A stretch of 48,285 bases of DNA from Burkholderiaceae bacterium (lineage in GTDB: Bacteria; Pseudomonadota; Gammaproteobacteria; Burkholderiales; Burkholderiaceae_C), in the NCBI GenBank assembly GCA_023954095.1, contig JAMLIQ010000014.1, forward strand, positions 1-48,285, given 5' to 3'. Below are positions 24,310 through 33,217 of this stretch, piece by piece. A model generated the notes under the pieces. It worked only from the letters and a program-made list of their open reading frames with translations, did no database searches and was not told where the DNA came from. The first letter of the stretch is position 1, and every line of letters begins with the position of its first letter. Made by a program: the position numbers and the translations under genes.

Positions 24310-25131
24310 ATGTCATTGTTCAGTTGGTTCACGCGCAAGCCCGCCTCGGCCCAGCCTCGCATGGCCGAGCCCTCGGGCCTGCTCAATGCCGATGCCACGG
24401 TGCCCATGACGCCCGGGCGCGATGGCAGGCCTGTGGCGCAGGCGGCTCCCGCTGAACATGCTGCCAACCGCAAGAACGAACGCATGGAGCGGCGCGAACT
24501 GCTGTACGCCGTGGTGCGCGATGCCATGGTGCGTGCGGCCGTGCTTTCGGCCAGCTACAAATTCAAGGTGCTTTCGCTGGACCAGCGGGGTCGGCAGTTT
24601 CTGGTGATGATGGACTTGGCCAGTGAATACGGTGGCGACACCGCCCGCCTGAGCGAGATCGAGGCCCTGATCGCCCAGACCGCCAAATCGCGCTACGACA
24701 TCTCGGTCAATGCGGTGTACTGGCGGCTGAATGACCACGTTGCCGTCGGCGTTCCCCTGCAGGGCGTGCCGCCAGCCCGGACGCCCGCTGCCGTGCAGCC
24801 CCGGCCTGCAGTGCCCCCGATACGCACTCCGGCCGCTGCCGCAGCAGCGTCCGCCCGCTCTGCAGCGCCGGGTGCCGTGCCCCCGGCGGCGCCGGTCATG
24901 CGCCCCGCCGCTGCGCGTTTCGATCCCATCGAAGCCGACGAGGTGGCTGCATTCAAGCAGGCCCTGGCGTCGGCTGGACGGCCTGCGGCCACGGCGTCTC
25001 CGGGTGTGCCGGTGCGCTCGGGTCCCATGCGTTCTTCGCCTTTGCTGCAGAACGATTTTGCCGACACCGAAATGCCCGAGAGTGATTCACGGCCGCAGGA
25101 TCTCAGCGGAACCCAGTACGGCGACCTGTGA
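24310..25131 (+). CDS. Conserved hypothetical protein, Ala/Pro-rich C-terminus
   Basis: A 273-aa protein that I cannot assign to a named family. It begins MSLFSWFTRKP. A compact domain follows at about 55-150 (RRELLYAVVRDAMVRAAVL, YKFKVLSLDQRGRQFLVMMDL), ending near RYDISVNAVYWRLN. The rest is a low-complexity Ala/Pro/Arg linker (about 155-210), a short acidic helix (IEADEVAAFKQALASAG) and a tail. There is no signal peptide or membrane helix, so it is probably cytoplasmic. The ATG at 24310 is chosen over an upstream in-frame codon at 24229. It converges with apt 20 bp away. Confidence 0.75.
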   Translation: MSLFSWFTRKPASAQPRMAEPSGLLNADATVPMTPGRDGRPVAQAAPAEHAANRKNERMERRELLYAVVRDAMVRAAVLSASYKFKVLSLDQRGRQFLVMMDLASEYGGDTARLSEIEALIAQTAKSRYDISVNAVYWRLNDHVAVGVPLQGVPPARTPAAVQPRPAVPPIRTPAAAAAASARSAAPGAVPPAAPVMRPAAARFDPIEADEVAAFKQALASAGRPAATASPGVPVRSGPMRSSPLLQNDFADTEMPESDSRPQDLSGTQYGDL

Positions 25132-25151
25132 GCGATCGCGCGCAGCGCGTC

Positions 25152-25706
25152 TCAGTGGCCCGCGAAATCGACCAGTGTGAACAGCGGTAAACCGCTGTCA
25201 CGCAGGCGTAAGGAGCCGCCCAGTTCGGGCAGATCGACAATGGCCGCGCCTTCCATGACCTTGGCGCCCAGTTTTTCCAGCAGCTTTTTCCCCGCCATCA
25301 TGGTGCCGCCGGTGGCGATCAGGTCGTCAATGAGCAGCACGCGGTCGCCTGCCTGCACTGCGTCGGTGTGCAGCTCCACGGTCGCGCTGCCGTATTCCAG
25401 TTCGTAGGTTTCCGCCACCGTGGTGAACGGGAGCTTGCCTTTCTTGCGGATCGGTATGAAGCCGACATTGAGCTCGTAGGCCACCACGGCGCCCAGAATG
25501 AATCCCCGGGCATCCAGCCCGGCCACCACGTCAGGACGCAGCGCCTTGTCCATATAGCGGTGCACGAACGCGTCGATCAGCACCCTGAACACCTTGGGGT
25601 CTTGCAGCAACGGCGTGATATCGCGGAACTGCACGCCCGGAGCGGGCCAGTCGGGGACGGTACGGATGTGCTGGCGGAGGTAGTCGTTGACGCTGAGGGC
25701 TTGCAT
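25152..25706 (-). CDS. apt: Adenine phosphoribosyltransferase
   Basis: Apt converts adenine and PRPP to AMP in purine salvage. The 184-aa product starts [20 protein letters not shown], with the family motif [12 protein letters not shown], and carries the PRPP-binding loop [14 protein letters not shown]. It also shows the [10 protein letters not shown] segment. Length matches the usual 180-185 aa. The open frame extends 38 codons further upstream with low-complexity sequence; the ATG at 25706, preceded by acctcc/ggagg in the minus sense, is the real start. It is a single gene between two unrelated convergent or divergent neighbours. Confidence 0.95.
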   Translation of the reverse strand: MQALSVNDYLRQHIRTVPDWPAPGVQFRDITPLLQDPKVFRVLIDAFVHRYMDKALRPDVVAGLDARGFILGAVVAYELNVGFIPIRKKGKLPFTTVAETYELEYGSATVELHTDAVQAGDRVLLIDDLIATGGTMMAGKKLLEKLGAKVMEGAAIVDLPELGGSLRLRDSGLPLFTLVDFAGH

Positions 25707-25793
25707 GGAGGTCCTGTAGGGAGGCGGCGGGCGCCGCGCCGGGAGCCGAGTGTAATCACCTGGGACCCTGCCTGTGCATTGTCGTCCGGCGCG

Positions 25794-25819
25794 CGGCAGG
25801 CGGCAGGCGGCAGGCGGCA
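25794..25819. repeat. Short tandem repeat (cggcagg, 3.7 copies)
   Basis: The 7-mer cggcagg is repeated perfectly at 25794, 25801 and 25808, followed by a partial cggca. It lies in the divergent gap between apt and the GGDEF-EAL gene, about 90 bp upstream of the apt start. Confidence 0.85.
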
Positions 25820-25926
25820 TCTTTGTCGAAAATCGTGCATGAAAGGGAGAGGGCTCGCATAATCAGTCACCTCTTTTCTCCCGGACGATGCAGTCCGCCT
25901 GCACGTACCGTGCTTGAAAGCAGACC

Positions 25927-28900
25927 ATGCCTGTCACCGTTCTGCTGATTGAAGGCAATGACGCCCGTGCCCAGGCCATGCGCCAGGCACTGGAAATCCC
26001 TTGGCAGGAATGGCGTGTCCTGCGGGTGGCAACGGTGGTGCAGGCCAGAACCCTGCTTTCAAGCGACGCTGTGGATCTCGTGCTGTCCGCCCGGTGCCTG
26101 GCTGACGGCTCGGCCTACGACATGCTGGCCCCTTTGCCCGCCCTGCCGGTTGTGGTGCTCCTGCCCGAAGGGGAGGAGGCGCATGCCGCCTGGGCTTTGC
26201 GCCATGGGTTTGCCGACTTCGTGGTGCAGGACGCTGCCCAGCAGTACCTGTTGACTTTGTCCGCCCAATTGGAGGAAGTCCTGGCGCGCGGTGCGTCGCG
26301 CCATGCGCTGCAGACAGGGCAGATACTGCAGACCCGCCAGCACCGGCTTTTGCAGGCGATTGCGCGGGCCCAGGAGTTGTTCATCGCCAGCGCGCCGCCC
26401 CGCACCACATTCGAGGTCTTGTTGCAGGAGGTGCTGGCACTGACCGACAGCGCCTTTGGCATGGTGGGCCAGGTGGAGCACCGGCCGAATGGTGCGCCCT
26501 GTCTGCGGGTGCACGCCATCAGCGATATCAGTTGGGACGATGCTTCGCGCCAGCGCTACGCCCAGGTGGCCGAGCAAGGCATGGTGTTTGACAACCCGCG
26601 TTCACTCATTGGGGCGGCCATGCTCAGCGGAGAGCCCCTGATCAGCAACCAGCCCGGCACCGACGCGCGTTCGGGTGGCCTGCCCACAGGGCACCCCCCC
26701 CTGACGGCCTTCATGGGGCTGCCCATCCATGCGTCCGGCCAGCTGGTCGCCATGGTGGGCGTGGCCAACCGGGTTGGGGGCTATGGCCGCGACGATATCG
26801 ATTTCCTGCAGCCGCTGCTCAGCAGCGTCGGCCAGCTCGAAATGGCCCGGCGCGCCGACAAGGAGCGCAGGGACGTGGAGGCGCGACTGGCGCACACCAG
26901 TGCCGCACTGGCAGAAAAAACGCAATTGCTGGAGCTGACCCTCGCCAGCGTCGCGCAGGGCGTCTGCCATGTCGACCAGGAAGGCCGGATCTGCATTTAC
27001 AACCAGCGCTACCTGGAACTGCTCGATCTGCCTGCGGCACTGCTCGAAGGCAGGCCGCGCTTCGACGATCTGGCGCGCCTGCAGCTCGAGCGGGGCGATT
27101 TTCAGGACGGCTATACGGAAATCGACAGCTTCGCTGCGGTTCGCCAGCCCTTCGATCTGGCCTTGGAGGCTCCGCCTGAAGCCTATCGCGGTTCACGCGA
27201 GCGGTATGTCCGGCGCACCACGGCGGGCCGGTATCTCGAAGTGCGCACCCGCATGCTGCCCGATGGGGGTTGGGTGCGTACCTTCACCGATGTGACGGAC
27301 TATATGGCTGCACAGGAGGCCATGCGCCAGAGCGAGGCCCGCTGGCGCAGTCTGACCCAGCTGTCCTCGGACTGGTATTGGGAGCAGGATGCAGAGCTGC
27401 GCTTCGTCCGGCTCGAAGGCCGATCGCAAGGGGGCATACCCGACCAGAAGCACCTGGGCTTGAGGCGCTGGGAGCTGCCCCATGCCCATGTCAGCGAACC
27501 GCAGTGGCGCGCCCATCGCGCACAGTTGGAGGCGCGGCAGGTATTCCACGACTTTGAGATGCAGCAACAAGGAATGGATGGCGAGACCCTGTGGATATCG
27601 GTCAGCGGTGAACCCATTTTCGACAGTGAAGGCTGCTTTCAGGGGTACCGCGGTCTGGCCCGTGACATTACCGACCGCAAGCGTATCGAGGCGGAAATCG
27701 AGCGGCTGGCGTTCTACGACGATTTGACAGGCCTGCCCAATCGGCGCCTGCTGCTCGAACGCCTGGAACGTGCCGCCGCCGCCAGTGAGCGCAGCGCGGC
27801 CCATGGGGCCCTGCTGTTTCTGGACCTGGACAACTTCAAGCGTGTCAACGACACCCTGGGGCACGAATGGGGCGACCGGCTGCTGGTGCAGGCGGGTGAG
27901 CGACTGGTCCGCTGCGTGCGCGCCACGGATACGGTAGCCCGACTGGGCGGTGATGAGTTTGTCGTGGTGCTGCAGGGCCTGCACGGCAAGGAGACCGATG
28001 CAGCGGCCGAGGCGGAAACCGTGGCGCAGAAGATTCTGGCATCACTCAACCAGCCCTATGACTTTCAGGGGGGCGAGATGCACAGCACACCCAGCATCGG
28101 CATTGCCATGTTCCACAGCACGCAGCAGGCAGTGCAGGAACTGCTCCAGCGCGCCGATCTGGCCATGTACCAGGCCAAGGCGCAGGGGCGCAACACGATG
28201 TGCTTTTTCGATCCGGCCATGCAGTCGTCGGCGGCAGCGCGCTCGGCCCTGGAGGCCGATGTGCGCCAGGGCCTGCAGCGGGGCGAATTCCTGCTTCACT
28301 ACCAACCGCTCGTGGATGCGCGCGGCACGGTGCTGGGCGCCGAGGCGCTGGTGCGCTGGGCGCATCCCCAGCGGGGCATGGTCTATCCGGGTGATTTCAT
28401 TCCGCTGGCTGAAAGTACGGGGCTGATCCTGCCGCTCGGGCGCCAGGTACTCGAGTCGGCCTGCGAGCAACTGGTGCACTGGAGTACCCATGCCGCTACC
28501 AGCCACTGGAGCGTGTCGGTCAACGTCAGTGCGCGTGAGTTCCGCCACCCCGACTATGCCCGCCAGGTGCTGGCGATTCTGCGGCAGACCGGCGCCGATC
28601 CAGGCCTGCTCAAGCTGGAGCTGACGGAAAGCCTGCTGCTGCAAGACGTGGAGGACAGCATCACCAAAATGGAGGTGCTGCGCAACCAGGGGGTGGGTTT
28701 CTCGCTGGACGACTTTGGCACCGGGTACTCGTCCCTCAGCTATCTCAAGCGGCTGCCGCTGGACCAGATCAAGATCGACCAGGGGTTCATCCGTGACGTG
28801 CTCACGGACCCCAACGATGCCGCCATTGCATGTACCGTCATTGCGCTGGCGCACAGCCTGGGACTGGAGGTGGTGGCCGAAGGTGTGGAAGCCCAAGGCC

Positions 28901-28992
28901 AGCGCAAATTCTTGCTGCGTAACGGATGCCAGCGTTTCCAGGGCTATCTGTTTGGCCGGCCGGGGCCGGCGCAGGACATGGCGCAAGGCTGA
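25927..28992 (+). CDS. Multidomain cyclic-di-GMP protein (pseudo-receiver, GAF, PAS, GGDEF, EAL)
   Basis: A 1021-aa cytoplasmic protein that should make and/or degrade c-di-GMP. Order: a receiver-like domain (1-120), a GAF-like domain (about 145-310), a coiled coil (about 315-340), two PAS domains (about 340-460 and 470-590), GGDEF (about 595-760) and EAL (about 775-1015). The GGDEF motif is intact (674-678) with an RxxD inhibitory site (RATD) five residues before it. The EAL motif is intact (EALVRW at 806). The receiver looks non-phosphorylatable: where the acceptor Asp is expected (DLVLxD) there is Ala55, and the acidic pair is degenerate. No transmembrane segments are seen. It is preceded by a 220-bp divergent region and ends 18 bp from the convergent antiporter gene. 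Confidence 0.93.
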   Translation: MPVTVLLIEGNDARAQAMRQALEIPWQEWRVLRVATVVQARTLLSSDAVDLVLSARCLADGSAYDMLAPLPALPVVVLLPEGEEAHAAWALRHGFADFVVQDAAQQYLLTLSAQLEEVLARGASRHALQTGQILQTRQHRLLQAIARAQELFIASAPPRTTFEVLLQEVLALTDSAFGMVGQVEHRPNGAPCLRVHAISDISWDDASRQRYAQVAEQGMVFDNPRSLIGAAMLSGEPLISNQPGTDARSGGLPTGHPPLTAFMGLPIHASGQLVAMVGVANRVGGYGRDDIDFLQPLLSSVGQLEMARRADKERRDVEARLAHTSAALAEKTQLLELTLASVAQGVCHVDQEGRICIYNQRYLELLDLPAALLEGRPRFDDLARLQLERGDFQDGYTEIDSFAAVRQPFDLALEAPPEAYRGSRERYVRRTTAGRYLEVRTRMLPDGGWVRTFTDVTDYMAAQEAMRQSEARWRSLTQLSSDWYWEQDAELRFVRLEGRSQGGIPDQKHLGLRRWELPHAHVSEPQWRAHRAQLEARQVFHDFEMQQQGMDGETLWISVSGEPIFDSEGCFQGYRGLARDITDRKRIEAEIERLAFYDDLTGLPNRRLLLERLERAAAASERSAAHGALLFLDLDNFKRVNDTLGHEWGDRLLVQAGERLVRCVRATDTVARLGGDEFVVVLQGLHGKETDAAAEAETVAQKILASLNQPYDFQGGEMHSTPSIGIAMFHSTQQAVQELLQRADLAMYQAKAQGRNTMCFFDPAMQSSAAARSALEADVRQGLQRGEFLLHYQPLVDARGTVLGAEALVRWAHPQRGMVYPGDFIPLAESTGLILPLGRQVLESACEQLVHWSTHAATSHWSVSVNVSAREFRHPDYARQVLAILRQTGADPGLLKLELTESLLLQDVEDSITKMEVLRNQGVGFSLDDFGTGYSSLSYLKRLPLDQIKIDQGFIRDVLTDPNDAAIACTVIALAHSLGLEVVAEGVEAQGQRKFLLRNGCQRFQGYLFGRPGPAQDMAQG

Positions 28993-29010
28993 CAGCGCCC
29001 ATGCCGTTCG

Positions 29011-30993
29011 TCAGCGCAACAGGCGGTCTTCCGCCAGGGCCAGCGCGGCAGGATGCCCGGACAGTACCAGTGTGTCGCCTTCCGCCAGAACAGTGGCATC
29101 CTGGGCGATGGACATGCGCCCATTGCTGTGGCGCAAGTTGACCACGCTCACCCCCATGGTGTGCAAAGCCAGGTCGCCCAGGGGCTTGCCCAGCGTCTGC
29201 GCACCGGGCGGCAGGGTGAGCGTGGCCATGCGCTCCTGGTCGCGCTCGGCCACGGTGTCGTCGTCGGCACCATGGAAGTAGCCGCGCAACAGGTTGTAGC
29301 GCGCATCGCGCTGATCCTGCACCAGGCGGAGCACACGTCGCATGGGCACACCCACCAGCGCCAGCGCATGGCTGGCCAGCATCAGCGAGCCCTCAATGGC
29401 TTCGGGCACCACCTCGGTGGCGCCGGCCGAGCGCAGCTTGTCCAGATGCATATCGTCCTGCGTGCGCACCACCACCGGCACCTGGGGTGCGTGGGCGCGG
29501 GCATTGGCCAGCACCTTCAGGGACGACTGGATGTCAAGATAGGTGATGGCCACGGCGCTGGCCCGCACCAGGCCTGCGGCCATCAGCGCCTGCAGGCGCG
29601 AGGCGTCGCCATACACCACCGACTGTCCCGCAGCAGCGGCCTGGCGCACCCGGTCCGGATCCAGATCCAGCGCCATGTAGGCGATGCCCTCCTGCTCCAG
29701 CATGCGGGCCAGGTTCTGTCCGCAACGCCCAAAGCCACAAATGATGACGTGGCTGCTGGTGTCGATGGATTTGCGGGCAATCGTGGTCATCTGCAGGGAT
29801 TGCTGCAGCCAGTCGCTGGCCACCAGCTTCATCACGATGCGGTTGCTGTACATGATGAGGAAGGGCGTGGCCAGCATCGACAGCACCATGGCCGCCAGGA
29901 TGGGATTCATCAGCGCCGGGCGGATCAGGCCGTTTTGCTGCGTGAGTGAGAGCAACACGAAGCCGAACTCACCCGCCTGCGCCAGGTACAGCCCCGTACG
30001 CAGTGCCACTCCGGTGGTTGCACCCATGCTGCGCGCCAGCACCAGAATGATGCTGAGCTTGAGCAGCAAGGGCACTACCAGCAGGCCCAGCACCAACGCC
30101 CACTGCTCCAGCAGGATGTGCCAGTCCAGCATCATCCCGATGGTGATGAAGAACAGTCCCAGGAGAACGTCATGGAACGGCCGGATATCGGTGCCCACCT
30201 GGTGGCGGTATTCCGTTTCCGACACCAGCACCCCGGCGATGAAGGCCCCCAGGGCCAGGCTCAGGCCTGCCAGCTCGGTCAGCCAGGCCAGGCCGAGGGT
30301 GATGAGCAGCAGGTTGAGCATGAACAGTTCATCGCTCTTGCGCCGCGCCACCAGGGTCAGCCACCAGCGCATCAGCTTCTGTCCGCCGGTCAGCAGCAGG
30401 CCGACCAGTACGGTGGCCTTGACCAACGCCAGCCCCAGGGCCACCAGCAGCCGGTCGGGTGACGATCCCAAGGCGGGAATCAGGACCAGCAGGGGCACCA
30501 CGGCCAGATCCTGGAACAGCAAAATGCCCATGATCTGCCGTCCGTGGTCACTTTCGATTTCGGCGCGTTCGGCCAGAAGCTTGCCCACAATGGCCGTACT
30601 GCTCATGGCCATCGTGCCCGAAAGCGCCAGGGCCGTCTGCCAGCCCACGTCCCACACGCCCCCCAGCAAGGCGGCCAGGGCCAGCGTGCCGCCAAAGGCA
30701 ATGGCCATGGTCACTGCCACCTGCATCAGGCCCAGGCCGAATACCTGGCGGCGCATGGCGCGCAGTTTGGGCAGACTGAACTCCAGGCCAATGGCAAACA
30801 TCAGGAAGACGACGCCGAATTCACCCAGGTGACGCACGCTTTCGGAGTTCTGGGCCAGCGCCAGGGCATTGGGTCCGATCAGCACGCCCGCTGCCAGATA
30901 GCCCAGCATCGGCGGCAGCTTGAGGCTGCGGCACACAACCACGCCCAGCACTGCGGCCAGCAGGTACAGCAAGGTCAGGGCAAGGGACGACAT
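29011..30993 (-). CDS. CPA2-family monovalent cation:proton antiporter (KefB/YbaL-like)
   Basis: A 660-aa membrane protein: about 12-13 transmembrane helices (1-385), starting LALTLLYLLAAVLGVVV with the LPPMLGYLAAGVLIGP motif. A cytosolic TrkA-N/RCK domain follows (about 410-530) with a Rossmann GFGRCGQNLA, then a TrkA-C domain at the end. Such proteins exchange K+ (or Na+) for H+ and are gated by nucleotides or thiols through the RCK domain. A precise Kef or Ybal assignment is not possible by eye. It is divergent from kdsD (49-bp gap), as in several proteobacteria where an ion exchanger precedes the kds-lpt cluster. Confidence 0.92.
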   Translation of the reverse strand: MSSLALTLLYLLAAVLGVVVCRSLKLPPMLGYLAAGVLIGPNALALAQNSESVRHLGEFGVVFLMFAIGLEFSLPKLRAMRRQVFGLGLMQVAVTMAIAFGGTLALAALLGGVWDVGWQTALALSGTMAMSSTAIVGKLLAERAEIESDHGRQIMGILLFQDLAVVPLLVLIPALGSSPDRLLVALGLALVKATVLVGLLLTGGQKLMRWWLTLVARRKSDELFMLNLLLITLGLAWLTELAGLSLALGAFIAGVLVSETEYRHQVGTDIRPFHDVLLGLFFITIGMMLDWHILLEQWALVLGLLVVPLLLKLSIILVLARSMGATTGVALRTGLYLAQAGEFGFVLLSLTQQNGLIRPALMNPILAAMVLSMLATPFLIMYSNRIVMKLVASDWLQQSLQMTTIARKSIDTSSHVIICGFGRCGQNLARMLEQEGIAYMALDLDPDRVRQAAAAGQSVVYGDASRLQALMAAGLVRASAVAITYLDIQSSLKVLANARAHAPQVPVVVRTQDDMHLDKLRSAGATEVVPEAIEGSLMLASHALALVGVPMRRVLRLVQDQRDARYNLLRGYFHGADDDTVAERDQERMATLTLPPGAQTLGKPLGDLALHTMGVSVVNLRHSNGRMSIAQDATVLAEGDTLVLSGHPAALALAEDRLLR

Positions 30994-31042
30994 GTACCGA
31001 TGCTATCCGAGGTTCTCGGCGCCGCCCGATAGAATCGGGCCC

Positions 31043-32044
31043 ATGCTAGCTGCCACCGGCGCCTCCCGCCCTTTTGATGCCGACCAGGCCCTGCGTCTGG
31101 CCCGGGAAACCTTCGACATCGAGGCTGCGGCCTTGCATGCACTGGGCCAGCGGGTGGACCACCGTTTTGCCCGGGCCGTCCAGGCCATGCTGCAGCTCCA
31201 GGGGCGTGTCGTCGTCATGGGCATGGGCAAAAGCGGCCATGTCGGGCGCAAGATTGCCGCCACACTGGCCTCGACCGGCACCCCGGCCTTGTTTGTGCAC
31301 CCGGCCGAGGCCAGCCATGGCGACCTGGGCATGGTCACGGCGCAAGACCTGGTGCTGGCCATCTCCAACAGTGGCGAAAGCGCTGAACTCACCGCCATCC
31401 TGCCGGTGCTGCACCGCCTGGGCGTGCCCCTGATTGCCATCACCGGCAACCTGCAGTCCTCGCTGGCGCAGCATGCCGACCAGGTGCTCGACTGCAGTGT
31501 CGAACGCGAGGCCTGTCCCTTGAACCTGGCGCCCACGACCAGCACCACGGCGCAACTGGCCCTGGGCGATGCGCTGGCCGTCGCCTTGCTCGATGCGCGT
31601 GGTTTCCGGGCCGAGGACTTCGCCCGCTCGCACCCGGGCGGTGCGCTCGGGCGCAAGCTGCTCACCCACGTCAGCGATGTGATGCGCACCGGTGGCCAGA
31701 TGCCGCAGGTACCACCCGAGGCCCCATTCGGCGTGCTGATGCGCGAGATGAGCGCCAAGGGCCTGGGCGCGTCGGCTGTGGTCGATGGGCAGGGCCAGGT
31801 GTTGGGCATCTTTACCGATGGCGATCTGCGCCGCCGCATCGAGGCGGGCGCCGATCTGCGCAACGCCACGGCGCAGCAGATCATGCACCCCGGCCCGCGC
31901 AGCATTGCCCCGGACGCCCTCGCGGTCGATGCCGCCGAACTGATGGAAACCCATGGCATTACCAGTGTGCTGGTGGTGGATGCCGACGGCAGGCTCCAGG
32001 GCATCGTGCACATTGGTGATTTGATGCGTGCGAAGGTGATATGA
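31043..32044 (+). CDS. kdsD: D-arabinose-5-phosphate isomerase
   Basis: KdsD interconverts ribulose-5-phosphate and arabinose-5-phosphate, the first step of Kdo synthesis for LPS. The 333-aa protein has an SIS sugar-isomerase domain (about 40-180; VVVMGMGKSGHVGRKIAATLASTG, SNSGESAELT) and two C-terminal CBS domains (about 215-270 and 280-333). Its length matches E. coli KdsD (328 aa). The frame extends upstream into the divergent antiporter gene; the ATG at 31043 (MLAATGAS) fits the intergenic space. It overlaps kdsC by 4 nt (ATGA). Confidence 0.96.
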   Translation: MLAATGASRPFDADQALRLARETFDIEAAALHALGQRVDHRFARAVQAMLQLQGRVVVMGMGKSGHVGRKIAATLASTGTPALFVHPAEASHGDLGMVTAQDLVLAISNSGESAELTAILPVLHRLGVPLIAITGNLQSSLAQHADQVLDCSVEREACPLNLAPTTSTTAQLALGDALAVALLDARGFRAEDFARSHPGGALGRKLLTHVSDVMRTGGQMPQVPPEAPFGVLMREMSAKGLGASAVVDGQGQVLGIFTDGDLRRRIEAGADLRNATAQQIMHPGPRSIAPDALAVDAAELMETHGITSVLVVDADGRLQGIVHIGDLMRAKVI

Positions 32045-32589
32045 CCTTTCCCGTACTGCAATTCCCCCCGGAACTGCTGCTCGCGGCCCAGAACGTGCGC
32101 GTGGCCTTTTTTGATGTCGATGGCGTTCTGACCGATGGAGGCTTGTTCTTCAGCGAAACGGGGGAGACCCTCAAGCGCTTCAACACGCTGGACGGACACG
32201 GCCTCAAGCTCTTGCAGAAGGCGGGCATCGTACCCGCCGTGGTGACCGGGCGGGATTCAGCGCCGCTGCGCACGCGCCTGCGCGCCCTGGGCGTGGAGCA
32301 CGCCGTCTATGGCACCGAGGACAAGCGCCCCGCCGCTGAGCAGATTCTGGCCACGCTGGGGTTGGACTGGACCCAGGCCGCCGCCATGGGCGATGACTGG
32401 CCCGACCTGCCCGTGATGCGCCGCTGCGCCTTTGCCTGCGCACCCGCCAATGCCCAGGCCGAAGTTCTGGCCAGCGCCCACCATGTCACGCACGCGCGCG
32501 GCGGTGAGGGCGCCGCCCGTGAGTTCTGCGACCTGCTGCTCATGGCCAGCGGCCGCTATGCCGCCCTGCTGGAGTCCTATTGCACATGA
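32041..32589 (+). CDS. kdsC: 3-deoxy-D-manno-octulosonate 8-phosphate phosphatase
   Basis: A HAD-family phosphatase that releases Kdo from Kdo-8-phosphate. The 182-aa protein has the catalytic FFDVDGVLTDGG motif (Asp25, Asp27), the KdsC-specific ETLKRFNTLDGHGLKLL segment, and the late motif AMGDDWPDLPVM. The length is typical of the tetrameric cap-less KdsC type. It overlaps kdsD upstream and lptC downstream by ATGA, so the three are coupled in an LPS-biogenesis operon. Confidence 0.96.
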   Translation: MTFPVLQFPPELLLAAQNVRVAFFDVDGVLTDGGLFFSETGETLKRFNTLDGHGLKLLQKAGIVPAVVTGRDSAPLRTRLRALGVEHAVYGTEDKRPAAEQILATLGLDWTQAAAMGDDWPDLPVMRRCAFACAPANAQAEVLASAHHVTHARGGEGAAREFCDLLLMASGRYAALLESYCT

Positions 32590-33197
32590 TCGGGGTTCTG
32601 CGCCATGCCTGGGACCGGCTGTCGATCTACCTGCCGGTGCTGCTGATGGGCCTGCTGGCGCTGGGCACCTGGTGGCTGGTGCGCAATGCCCCTGCAGTGG
32701 CGCTGCCCCACGCCGACACGGTGGCGCGGCACGAACCCGATTACCTGATGAAGGATTTCTCGGTCAAGAGCTTCGCTGGCGACGGCCGCCTGCACAATGA
32801 AGTCCGGGGGGCTGTCGCGCGCCACTATCCTGATACCGATACGCTGGAAATCGATGCCGTGCGCCTGCGTTCGGTCACACGGGCCGGGCATGTCATCCAG
32901 GGCTCTGCCGACCACGCGGTGAGCAATGCAGACGGCACCGAGGTTCAACTCCACGGCAATGCCATCGTGGTCCGGGAAGCGATGCAGCCTGCCCGCGGTG
33001 CCGCCCAGCCGCGACTGGAATTCCGGGGCAACTTCCTGCACGCCTGGCCCCAGCTGGAACGGGTGCGCTCAGACCAGCCGGTCACTCTCACCCGCGGCAA
33101 CAACCGCTTTACCGCCGACAGCATGGAATACGACAACCTCGAACAGGTGCTGCAACTGCGCGGCCGCGTCCGGGGAGAGTTTGCCCCCGTGCGTTGA
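32586..33197 (+). CDS. lptC: LPS export protein LptC
   Basis: LptC is the bitopic inner-membrane component of the Lpt bridge that passes LPS from LptBFG to LptA. The 203-aa product has one N-terminal transmembrane helix (IYLPVLLMGLLALGTWWLV, about 14-32), then a periplasmic beta-jellyroll region starting DYLMKDFSVKSF, which is characteristic. I use the ATG at 32586 (ATGA overlap with kdsC) instead of an in-frame codon two residues earlier. The usual lptA-lptB do not follow here; the next gene is an SDR. Confidence 0.92.
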   Translation: MIGVLRHAWDRLSIYLPVLLMGLLALGTWWLVRNAPAVALPHADTVARHEPDYLMKDFSVKSFAGDGRLHNEVRGAVARHYPDTDTLEIDAVRLRSVTRAGHVIQGSADHAVSNADGTEVQLHGNAIVVREAMQPARGAAQPRLEFRGNFLHAWPQLERVRSDQPVTLTRGNNRFTADSMEYDNLEQVLQLRGRVRGEFAPVR

Positions 33198-33217
33198 GCA
33201 TCCCGCCCGGAGCCACC

